The position numbers and the translations under genes were made by a program. Positions 1 through 5,458 of a stretch of DNA of 9,000 nucleotides are shown here, piece by piece. A model generated the notes under the pieces. That model saw only the letters and a list, made by a program, of their open reading frames with translations, was not told the origin of the DNA and did no database searches. Source of the DNA: an uncultured Lachnospiraceae bacterium (GTDB lineage Bacteria; Bacillota; Clostridia; Lachnospirales; Lachnospiraceae). The DNA is taken from positions 1 through 9,000 of the forward strand of contig CAJUID010000059.1 of the NCBI GenBank assembly GCA_910585905.1, in the 5' to 3' direction. The stretch's first letter is position 1; every line of letters begins with the position of its first letter.

Positions 1-16
1 CAGGAGGTTAAAATAA

Positions 17-1621
17 GTGAAACAGCAGCAATACAATACAGCGTTATATATGCGTTTAAGCCGTGACGACGAATTGGAAGGGGAAAGCGCAAGCATTTCC
101 ACGCAGAAACAAATCCTCAGGGATTATGCAAATGAGCAGGGATTTTTGGTTGTAGATGAGTATGTGGACGACGGATTTTCTGGTACGAATTTTGAAAGAC
201 CAAGCTTTAAACGCATGATTGAGGACATAGAGGACGGGAAAATCAACTGCGTTGTCACAAAGGATTTGTCAAGGCTTGGCAGGAACTATATCCTCACAGG
301 GCAGTACACGGAGCTTTATTTCCCAAGCAAGGGCGTAAGGTACATCGCAATCCATGACGGCGTTGACACGATAAGGGAGGACAACGACATCGCCCCATTC
401 AAGAACATCGTCAACGAATGGCAGGCAAAGGAAACGAGCCGCAAGGTAAAAAATGCGATGAAAGCCAAGTTTAAGAACGGGGAATACATCGCCCCTGTCG
501 TGCCAATCGGCTATAAAATCAGCCCTGCCGAGAAGAACAGGCTTGTCGTTGACGAGGAAACGAAGTGGATTGTGGAGAAGATTTTCGCACTTGCGGCGCA
601 CGGATACGGGGCGAACAAAATCTGCCGCACCCTTGCCGCCGAGAAAGTCCCGATACCAGCATGGTGGGCGTCGCAGAAAAACGGCTACAAGGCGAATATT
701 TTTGAGGGACAGCCAGAGGGCAAGAAATACCTCTGGAACATCGTTACCGTTAGCAAAATACTCCAGAATGAAATCTATCTGGGCAACACCGTCCACTACC
801 AGATACAGAAACTGTCCTACAAGTCAAAGAAGAACGTCAAGCGACCGAAAGAGGACTGGATGCGGATTGAGAACACCCACGAGCCATTAGTTGACCGTGA
901 AACATGGGATTTAGTGCAGGGGCATATCAATTCCCGCAAACGCAGCCGAAAGGACGATGAGCCGCAGATATTCGCAGGGCTGCTCAAATGCGGCGAGTGC
1001 GGTTGGAGCTTATCGGCGGCAAACACAAAGAACAAGTCGAGGTATTACCGCTGCACGCAGTATTCCGCACATGGGAAAGAAGCGTGTTCCCTGCATTTCA
1101 TCACCTACAACCTGCTCTATGCTTTTGTCCTCGGACGGTTACAGTACTGGCTGATGGCGGTAAAGGAGAATGAGGACGCCATTCTGGAACGGCTGCTGCA
1201 GAGCAGCAAGAAACAGCGGAGAACAGAGAATGCCCGTGATGAAAAGGAGCTGAAAAAAGCGCAGAAACGCAGGCAGGAATTAAACAACCTCTTTGCGAAG
1301 ATGTACGAGGACAGGGTAAAAGGGCTTCTTGACGAAGAAAACTATTCCATGCTCTCCGTCAAATACCGCACGGAGCAGCAACAGCTTGATGAAACGATAA
1401 AGACCGTATCCGCAAGGCTTGAGGATGCCAAAGCGGAAACGGACGACGCAAAACGGTGGGTAGACTTAATCCAGAAATACAGCGCCATTGACGAGCTTAC
1501 CGCCCCGCTTTTGAATGAGCTGATTGAGAAAATCGCAGTCCATCAGTGGAGGAAAGACGAAAATGGTAAGAAAGTATGGGATATTGAAATTTACTACCGT
1601 TTTGTCGGAAAGATTGATTAA
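17..1621 (+). CDS. Large serine recombinase, TndX-like, of an integrative element
   Basis: Site-specific recombinase expected to excise and integrate a mobile element. The resolvase domain spans about residues 6-155, with the nucleophile Ser15 in YMRLS and the arginine-rich DLSRLGRN motif at 83-90. A recombinase domain follows at about 160-290. A zinc ribbon is visible with Cys325, Cys328, Cys346 and Cys357. A charged coiled coil covers about 385-475, and the end (EIYYRFVGKID) resembles DUF4368. From memory, 534 residues is close to the length of Tn5397 TndX. The GTG start at 17 is chosen because AGGAGG lies at 2-7, nine bases upstream; no earlier start is visible. The gene looks intact. It reads outward and stops about 70 bp before the apparent element end, so transfer genes, if any, lie to the left of the window. 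Large serine recombinases of this group usually recombine at short sites with a two-base core; the exact target here is unknown. Confidence 0.93.
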   Translation: MKQQQYNTALYMRLSRDDELEGESASISTQKQILRDYANEQGFLVVDEYVDDGFSGTNFERPSFKRMIEDIEDGKINCVVTKDLSRLGRNYILTGQYTELYFPSKGVRYIAIHDGVDTIREDNDIAPFKNIVNEWQAKETSRKVKNAMKAKFKNGEYIAPVVPIGYKISPAEKNRLVVDEETKWIVEKIFALAAHGYGANKICRTLAAEKVPIPAWWASQKNGYKANIFEGQPEGKKYLWNIVTVSKILQNEIYLGNTVHYQIQKLSYKSKKNVKRPKEDWMRIENTHEPLVDRETWDLVQGHINSRKRSRKDDEPQIFAGLLKCGECGWSLSAANTKNKSRYYRCTQYSAHGKEACSLHFITYNLLYAFVLGRLQYWLMAVKENEDAILERLLQSSKKQRRTENARDEKELKKAQKRRQELNNLFAKMYEDRVKGLLDEENYSMLSVKYRTEQQQLDETIKTVSARLEDAKAETDDAKRWVDLIQKYSAIDELTAPLLNELIEKIAVHQWRKDENGKKVWDIEIYYRFVGKID

Positions 1622-1766
1622 ATACAGGAACTATGGGGAATGTGCCATTTGCGGCAGTTCCCCGAAGAATTATCTTTAAGTAAAGTAAAGCGGGTGTTAC
1701 AAACATCAAGCAAGTCATTAAACAAGCTATAACAGTCGTAAAAACCCTCTTTGTTAATCTTTTCAT
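1497..1766 (-). pseudogene. Secreted-protein gene cut off after its signal peptide by the element end
   Basis: The gene has an excellent start: AGGAGG at 1779-1774, seven bases before ATG at 1766. The first 25-27 codons encode a classic signal peptide: basic MKRLTKR, then a hydrophobic core to MFVTPA, where cleavage would be expected. After that (plus-strand positions below about 1690) the frame runs through the inverted repeat and then antisense to the recombinase C-terminus, stopping at 1497. The resulting 89-residue chimera has no sensible mature domain. The simplest explanation is that the mobile element inserted just behind the signal-peptide codons and separated the rest of the gene. 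Upstream lie a GTACA-N15-GTACA site and agrDB, so it was probably the secreted output of the agr circuit. Its identity cannot be told from the signal peptide. An alternative is a small native peptide gene carried on the element edge. Confidence 0.6.
1635..1663. repeat. Imperfect inverted repeat just after the recombinase, near the element end
   Basis: GGGGAA at 1635-1640 pairs with TTCCCC at 1658-1663, and inside it TGCC (1643-1646) pairs with GGCA (1653-1656). There is no clear T-run on either strand, so it is a poor intrinsic terminator. Its position between the recombinase stop and the apparent junction suggests it is part of the element end or a recombinase-binding site. That role is inferred. 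Confidence 0.4.
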
Positions 1767-1832
1767 TTTGCGACCTCCTAAAAATTTGAAGTATCTGCTA
1801 TATAAAACAATTTCCACTGATTAAAACATCAT

Positions 1833-1861
1833 TGTATATATAACTACATCGTGATTCGCAA
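1833..1861 (-). promoter_or_regulatory. Possible promoter of the cut secreted-protein gene
   Basis: On the minus strand TTGCGA (1861-1856) and TATACA (1838-1833) are separated by 17 bp, giving a leader of about 60 bases before the ATG at 1766. A competing -10 (TAATTT at 1874-1869 or TATTAA at 1881-1876) sits closer to the GTACA site, in a layout like that before agrD. Sequence alone does not decide which is used. Confidence 0.35.
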
Positions 1862-1894
1862 ATTCTCCAAATTAGTTAATACCATTTTTCAAAC

Positions 1895-1919
1895 GTACAA
1901 CTTTTCGTTCTGATGTACA
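1895..1919. promoter_or_regulatory. Candidate AgrA (LytTR) operator upstream of the cut gene
   Basis: GTACA occurs at 1895-1899 and 1915-1919, a direct repeat with a 20-bp period. The whole 25-bp block matches the block at 2721-2745 at 19 of 25 positions in the same orientation. LytTR regulators bind pairs of about 9-bp direct repeats roughly two helical turns apart, and a LytTR gene lies in this locus. Binding by that protein is inferred. Confidence 0.55.
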
Positions 1920-1930
1920 CATTGGCAAGC

Positions 1931-2512
1931 TTAGGATTGCTTTATAGATTGCAATTTTCCCAAAATAGTCAAAAGTGTATCCATAGTCAGCCCAATTGTA
2001 TACAATGCAATAAAATACTTAGCCCTTAATCCGAGTGTTGCAATATAGACTACAGAAAAAATCACTGACAATATTCTGAGTCTATGCCTAAAGCAGACTA
2101 TATCCTCTAAATCCAAATTCCTGTTGCTGTTCTGTATCGGCGACAGCTTTAGTAATACGATTATATCAATAATTGATATCATTGCTGCCCCCCACCAGCT
2201 AATGTTTAGTTCTGTTGCAAAAAGAGATAAAAAAACCATGGTACAAGAAAACAAGAAACACCCAATTCTCGTTTGAGCGTGAAAACCTCCTGTATTGCGC
2301 CGAAACAGAATAAAAACAGCAAAAATAACGAAGAACTCAAAAGTTTTCTTCATATAAACTGCCATTATCAGATATGAAACAAAATGTATACTCTTTAATA
2401 ATGTAACTTCTGTACCAAACCTGTACGCATCAGCATCTTCGGCACTAATAAGTTTACTTTCTATTATGCTGTACATAATTTTATCTACAATATGTTCATA
2501 TAGTGTTTTCAT
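1931..2512 (-). CDS. agrB: AgrB-type membrane peptidase that matures the autoinducing peptide
   Basis: Integral-membrane cysteine protease expected to cut the C-terminal tail from the AgrD precursor and close the thiolactone ring at the inner face of the membrane. The 193-residue length is normal for AgrB. The signature RRNTGGFHAQTRIGC is present, with His78 and Cys85 spaced as in the known catalytic pair (His-x6-Cys). Hydrophobic segments lie at about 43-70, 82-100, 103-123, 145-163 and 167-187. The ATG at 2512 overlaps the agrD stop as ATGA, which indicates translational coupling and joint expression from the agrD promoter. No terminator is seen after its stop, so transcripts may run on into the cut secreted-protein gene. 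The gene is AT-rich like the rest of the locus. Confidence 0.93.
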   Translation of the reverse strand: MKTLYEHIVDKIMYSIIESKLISAEDADAYRFGTEVTLLKSIHFVSYLIMAVYMKKTFEFFVIFAVFILFRRNTGGFHAQTRIGCFLFSCTMVFLSLFATELNISWWGAAMISIIDIIVLLKLSPIQNSNRNLDLEDIVCFRHRLRILSVIFSVVYIATLGLRAKYFIALYTIGLTMDTLLTILGKLQSIKQS

Positions 2513-2652
2513 TTCTTACCATTCTTTTTAAATTTTTTCGCAGATTCAGGCATTTTGGGCTGATATCCCCAGAAGGCACAAGCGGCCTCGGTTTCCGACT
2601 TAATATTTACATTTACTGCTTTTACAAATAATTTTGATAATAACTCTTTCAT
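2509..2652 (-). CDS. agrD: AgrD-type precursor of a cyclic autoinducing peptide
   Basis: A 47-residue precursor of a quorum-sensing peptide. Residues 1-16 (MKELLSKLFVKAVNVN) form an amphipathic membrane-binding helix. The core follows Ala23-Ala24 with Cys25, then A-F-W-G, and the tail begins YQPKMPES, matching the x-QP-x-x-P pattern of clostridial AgrD tails. By alignment from memory with the Clostridium perfringens precursor (core CLWFT, then HQPEEP), the product would be a five-residue thiolactone ring, Cys25 to Gly29, perhaps with one or more N-terminal residues. The end is basic (KKFKKNGKK), unlike the acidic tail of staphylococcal AgrD. The ribosome site GGGAGG lies about seven bases before the ATG at 2652. 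The stop overlaps the agrB start. Exact cleavage points are inferred. Confidence 0.93.
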   Translation of the reverse strand: MKELLSKLFVKAVNVNIKSETEAACAFWGYQPKMPESAKKFKKNGKK

Positions 2653-2695
2653 ATAAATTCCTCCCTTTTTTGTTCCATTTTATTTAAAACAGACT

Positions 2696-2724
2696 ATTTT
2701 AACAATAATTTTTTACTAATGTAC
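2696..2724 (-). promoter_or_regulatory. Likely agrDB promoter with weak -35
   Basis: On the minus strand a -10-like TAAAAT lies at 2701-2696. A 17-bp spacing places the -35 at 2724-2719 (GTACAT), which is far from consensus and falls inside the proximal GTACA repeat. A poor -35 overlapped by a regulator site is typical of an activator-dependent promoter. This fits positive feedback by the response regulator. Confidence 0.5.
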
Positions 2725-2745
2725 AGTTTTTTGTCGTGACGTACA
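2721..2745. promoter_or_regulatory. Candidate AgrA (LytTR) operator upstream of agrD
   Basis: GTACA occurs at 2721-2725 and 2741-2745, a 20-bp period. It is the second copy of the block at 1895-1919, identical at 19 of 25 positions with identical spacing. The first repeat contains ACAGTT, the core of known AgrA boxes. It lies about 70-95 bp upstream of agrD, directly over the weak -35. Confidence 0.55.
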
Positions 2746-2787
2746 ACGATATTATACTTGACAAAGCATTTTATTGCTATATCAACA

Positions 2788-2820
2788 ACAAAAAAGGATT
2801 TCAATCATGAAATCCCTTTA
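2788..2820 (-). terminator. Intrinsic terminator after agrC
   Basis: GGATTTCA (2803-2796 on the plus-strand numbering) pairs with TGAAATCC (2808-2815) around a 4-base loop, extended by AAA/TTT. On the minus strand it is followed by a run of six T residues. The stem overlaps the agrC stop codon. It separates the agrAC transcript from agrDB. Confidence 0.8.
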
Positions 2821-4116
2821 ATCATCTCTTTTATTCAGTAAAATATCGCATACTAACAAATCACTTATATTTTTGTATGTAATGCTTCCAAAATAATTGT
2901 CAATACAATGTTGTATATTCAATAGTCCTATTCCGTTGCTTTTCATCGCAATGTAATCAATTTTACCATTATCTATTGGGACTGGTTCACATACACTATT
3001 TTGAATTCTGATTGATAACATATCCTTGTACGCATTCGCATTTAACCCTATATATCTTTTATCTGCACACTTACTACTGGCTATTATTGCATTGTCAATC
3101 AAATTTCCAAATAGTGTGGTAATGTCAATGGGCTCCATAAAATTTACATCAATGGAGGCGACGTCTATTTGAAAATCAATTCCCAGCTTTTTAGCGGACC
3201 TTAATTTTTCTGATAATAAACAATTTAACGTTGGATTATTCGTATATTCTAATGGAATCAGAGGACTAAGCATTTCATTGATTTTGCCTACATATTCAAT
3301 GGCCTCTTTCTTAAGATCTTCTTGATATAGAGTCTCCATCATTTTTATATGTTTATCAACATCATGCAGAATTGAAAATGCTATAGCGTATTGCTCTTTC
3401 TGTATTTCATATCCTTCATATTGTATTCTCTGTTGCTGCTTCATCATTTCGACTTGCAATTTGTAATATTTTCGCTCATCATAAAATCTAATAAAATGTA
3501 ATAAATACATATTAGCAAGGAGTGTGCAGCATATATTAAACATCAATATTAGAGGTTCCTCTCTATCAGATATCACCGCAATCGCCAAAATGTTTGCTAC
3601 ACTATATGCGAACAATACTATATATAAAATATATTGTGTTGTTGTTCTTATAAAATTCTTTTTCCATAATCTACTAAATATTGCATTATAAAGTATCAAT
3701 AAAGTTATTTTAGAAAATACAGTTTCAATGCTCTGTAATATTTCTTGATTTCGTGGTAAAACATTCAATGATTCTAGAAGTGCATCTATTAAAAAAACTC
3801 CTAAACCTTCTAATATGACAATAATAATATATAATATTTCCGTTTCTAATACCCTTATAAATTTCTTGCCATTTTTTTCAAAGTAGAATATAAAACTTAT
3901 AAGGCCAAATAATATAATATGCGCTCCCCCATTTAAAAATGGATTCATATACATATTTACGAACGTAAGTAAGCATGCGCTTACCAGATATACGATCACA
4001 TATATATAACGCTTATTATAGCATTTTAAATAACGATCATTTAAAAACTGAAATAGAATGCCAACTATTATGACACATGATATAAAAGAACAAAATAATA
4101 AAATTGCTGCTGCCAT
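2818..4116 (-). CDS. agrC: AgrC-like sensor histidine kinase
   Basis: Membrane receptor kinase expected to sense the cyclic peptide made by AgrD/AgrB and to phosphorylate the neighbouring LytTR regulator. The first ~210 residues are very hydrophobic, with about six or seven membrane segments (roughly 3-25, 36-55, 62-80, 91-112, 133-150, 161-183, 188-208). A Gln-rich helical linker follows. The phosphoacceptor is probably His251 in HDVDKHIKMM, and the ATPase part is of the GHKL (HATPase_c_5) type: N-box LFGNLIDNA at 335-343, with Asn338 and Asn342, and G-box SNGIGLLNI at 393-401. The 432-residue length is normal. The start is two bases after the regulator's stop and no good ribosome site is visible, so translational coupling is likely. 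The gene is strikingly AT-rich. The family call is firm; the ligand is inferred from context. Confidence 0.9.
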   Translation of the reverse strand: MAAAILLFCSFISCVIIVGILFQFLNDRYLKCYNKRYIYVIVYLVSACLLTFVNMYMNPFLNGGAHIILFGLISFIFYFEKNGKKFIRVLETEILYIIIVILEGLGVFLIDALLESLNVLPRNQEILQSIETVFSKITLLILYNAIFSRLWKKNFIRTTTQYILYIVLFAYSVANILAIAVISDREEPLILMFNICCTLLANMYLLHFIRFYDERKYYKLQVEMMKQQQRIQYEGYEIQKEQYAIAFSILHDVDKHIKMMETLYQEDLKKEAIEYVGKINEMLSPLIPLEYTNNPTLNCLLSEKLRSAKKLGIDFQIDVASIDVNFMEPIDITTLFGNLIDNAIIASSKCADKRYIGLNANAYKDMLSIRIQNSVCEPVPIDNGKIDYIAMKSNGIGLLNIQHCIDNYFGSITYKNISDLLVCDILLNKRDD

Positions 4117-4118
4117 AA

Positions 4119-4868
4119 TTAATGAAATGAATCACGTATATGATCATTTATCCTTTCTTTAAATTCTTTGACTCTCCTTTGTGACAGTGGAACTTTTCCA
4201 CCCGTATCTAGCAGAATATCATACATCTTAATCCTCATGACTCTATCAAGATTAACCAGTATTCCACGACAACACATCTCGAATCCCAAAGGGCGCATTC
4301 TCTCCTCCAGTTTGTTCATTGCTTCAGTATATATGTACTCACCTGAAGTTGTGACAATCTTTATTTCCTTCTGCATTTTTATATACTCGAAATACACAAT
4401 TTCCTTCACTGGGATTGATAAAATAGATTTTACCACATCTTTCCCGGCAAGGCTATAATGAACATTATGGAAATCCACCAAAAGATCCTGCATTCCCTCG
4501 CTGTTCTCAAAAAACTCCTTAATCTGCTCCTCTACAACGGATACATCTAAAGGCTTTTCAAGAAAAGCAAATGCATGCGACTTATTGACAGCCTCCTTAC
4601 AATATTGACCGAAATTTGTTTGGAAAATAATCTTTGTACCTTGACTTTTTCGACGCATTTGTCTGCCTATTTCCATACCGTCTTTTCCATTCATAACAAT
4701 ATCCAAAAATATCAGATGGAAAAGTGATGCTGCCTGCATCAAGCTCTCGCCTGATTCGTATTCCTGAATATCATAGTTCATGGAATATTTATCCATTACC
4801 TCTTGAAGTATGGATTTTAAATGTACAATATCCTTTTTCTCGTCATCGCAGATTGCTATGTTTATCAT
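4119..4868 (-). CDS. agrA: AgrA-like response regulator with LytTR DNA-binding domain
   Basis: Cytoplasmic transcription factor, partner of the kinase two bases downstream. The receiver domain covers about 1-120: acidic pair Asp8-Asp9, phosphoacceptor Asp56 in LIFLDIVMNG, and conserved Lys105 in FLEKP. The LytTR domain covers about 135-245, including LVNLDRV and the late LSQRRVKEF motif. The start at 4868 (MINIAICDDE) is preferred over an in-frame ATG 10 codons upstream, because AGGGGA sits seven bases before it and receiver domains start this way. That gives 249 residues. A sigma-A promoter lies about 80 bp upstream. The GTACA-N15-GTACA blocks before agrD and before the cut secreted-protein gene are its likely binding sites, which is inferred from the usual LytTR pattern. 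Confidence 0.92.
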   Translation of the reverse strand: MINIAICDDEKKDIVHLKSILQEVMDKYSMNYDIQEYESGESLMQAASLFHLIFLDIVMNGKDGMEIGRQMRRKSQGTKIIFQTNFGQYCKEAVNKSHAFAFLEKPLDVSVVEEQIKEFFENSEGMQDLLVDFHNVHYSLAGKDVVKSILSIPVKEIVYFEYIKMQKEIKIVTTSGEYIYTEAMNKLEERMRPLGFEMCCRGILVNLDRVMRIKMYDILLDTGGKVPLSQRRVKEFKERINDHIRDSFH

Positions 4869-4947
4869 ATTTATTCCCCTATCACAAACTAATGGCATTT
4901 TTTACTATTATACATTTTTAATCTACATATTTCTACATCTATTTCAA

Positions 4948-4976
4948 ATTATACTAGCCATGTAATAATAATGCAA
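4948..4976 (-). promoter_or_regulatory. Sigma-A promoter of agrAC
   Basis: On the minus strand TTGCAT (4976-4971) and a perfect TATAAT (4953-4948) are 17 bp apart, about 80 bp before the agrA start. It looks constitutive. A second TATAAT (4912-4907) with a poor -35 lies closer to the gene. TCTACAT on the plus strand (4922-4928, 4932-4938) repeats with a 10-bp period just downstream of the main -10. Confidence 0.7.
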
Positions 4977-4985
4977 AGGGGAATA

Positions 4986-5025
4986 CCACAAAAAGGCTCC
5001 CGGTTCCTAAAAACCGAGAGCCTTT
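4986..5025 (-). terminator. Strong intrinsic terminator after the cold-shock unit
   Basis: A 14-bp stem, 4992-5005 with 5012-5025, has one G-U wobble and a 6-base loop. It is followed on the minus strand by five T residues. The plus strand is also T-rich beyond the stem, so it may work in both directions. It separates the csp unit from the agr locus. Confidence 0.9.
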
Positions 5026-5028
5026 CTT

Positions 5029-5118
5029 TTATACCCTTTTTCTTAAAGCAACGCAGGTAATGGTTCCGATTACGCCTACAGCCAGTGCCACTATTGCAAT
5101 CTTCGCTTTTTTCTTCAT
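5029..5118 (-). CDS. 29-residue single-span membrane peptide coupled to the cold-shock gene
   Basis: A short reading frame that shares one base with the csp stop codon (TAATG), so its translation is probably coupled. It encodes basic MKKKAK, a hydrophobic stretch from Ile7 to Ala25 rich in Ala, Val, Gly and Ile, one Cys at position 22, and a basic end LRKRV. This is the layout of a small single-span membrane protein or an uncleaved signal anchor. A strong terminator begins four bases after the stop, which places this frame inside the csp transcript and supports it being real. I do not recognise the family. It could also be a chance frame, but the overlap, codon make-up and terminator placement argue against that. 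Confidence 0.65.
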   Translation of the reverse strand: MKKKAKIAIVALAVGVIGTITCVALRKRV

Positions 5119-5354
5119 TATTCATCTTCTCCTTCCACAATAATAGTAACTTCTTTTGCAACCGCGCGTCCTTGTTCGTCTTCGTCCTGAACAAAGGAAA
5201 CGGTCTGCCCTGCCTTGAGCCTCTTGAAACCTTCCATGTTGATACTGGAGAAATGAACAAAGCAGTCTACGCCGTCTTCATCGGAAATAAACCCATATCC
5301 CTTTCTTACATCAAACCACTTCACGGTTCCTTTCATCAAATTCTTCTTTGCCAT
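5118..5354 (-). CDS. Cold-shock domain protein
   Basis: Small single-stranded nucleic-acid-binding protein of the Csp family, an RNA chaperone in the cytoplasm. Both RNA-binding motifs are present: RNP1 KGYGFI and RNP2 CFVHFSSI, within a MKGTVKWFD...GYGFI...VHFS fold. Cys replaces the more usual Val or Ile in RNP2. The start at 5354 (MAKKNLMKGTVKWF) gives 78 residues. An in-frame GTG four codons earlier lies inside the ribosome site (AAGGAG) and is unlikely. The methionine of MKGTV, with a weaker ribosome site, is another possibility and would give a family-typical ~72 residues. The C-terminus ends in an acidic EGEDE tail. It is transcribed with the membrane peptide that follows. The leader looks too short for a cold-shock thermosensor. 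Confidence 0.95.
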   Translation of the reverse strand: MAKKNLMKGTVKWFDVRKGYGFISDEDGVDCFVHFSSINMEGFKRLKAGQTVSFVQDEDEQGRAVAKEVTIIVEGEDE

Positions 5355-5380
5355 AAATTTTTTCACTCCTTTTCTTCTTT

Positions 5381-5409
5381 ATTATAATGTATATCGTGTA
5401 TGGCACACG
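5381..5409 (-). promoter_or_regulatory. Possible csp promoter with a small inverted repeat at the -35
   Basis: A perfect TATAAT lies on the minus strand at 5386-5381, but the -35 position 17 bp upstream is poor (CGTGTG). CGTGT (5395-5399) and ACACG (5405-5409) form an inverted repeat around 5 bases over spacer and -35. It could be an operator or chance. Confidence 0.45.
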
Positions 5410-5411
5410 AA

Positions 5412-5453
5412 AAGGGCATGGCGGACTCGAACCGCCTTTACCATCCTGCCCTT
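5412..5453 (-). terminator. Nested hairpin ending the envelope operon, tRNA minihelix-like
   Basis: The outer stem AAGGGCA (5412-5418) pairs with TGCCCTT (5447-5453). The inner stem GGCGG (5420-5424) pairs with CCGCC (5432-5436). On the minus strand the structure ends in TTTT, and it begins five bases after the stop of the large secreted protein, so it probably terminates that operon. The inner loop on the minus strand is TTCGAGT, a perfect tRNA T-loop, stacked almost directly on the outer stem. There is no D-arm or anticodon arm and no CCA. Confidence 0.6.
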
Positions 5454-5458
5454 CGCCG

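Noticed and set aside
269..796. 175-codon open frame on the minus strand
   Set aside because: It lies wholly antisense to the intact recombinase, has no ribosome site and no domain-like pattern.
1767..1817. Upstream extension of the cut secreted-protein gene to an earlier ATG
   Set aside because: It would put the strong ribosome site inside the coding region and bury the signal peptide; the ATG at 1766 is far better.
2756..2784. Plus-strand promoter-like TTGACA near 2759
   Set aside because: The spacing to a -10 is poor and there is no gene on that strand; it would only make antisense RNA to agrC.
4869..4898. Ten-codon N-terminal extension of the response regulator
   Set aside because: No ribosome site precedes it, and receiver domains begin at MINIAICDD, which has one.
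5395..5409. Cold-shock leader thermosensor upstream of csp
   Set aside because: The predicted transcript start leaves a leader of only about 20 bases, too short for the long structured leaders of cold-inducible csp genes.
5412..5453. Functional tRNA gene
   Set aside because: Only T-arm and acceptor-like stems are present; D-arm, anticodon arm and CCA are missing.
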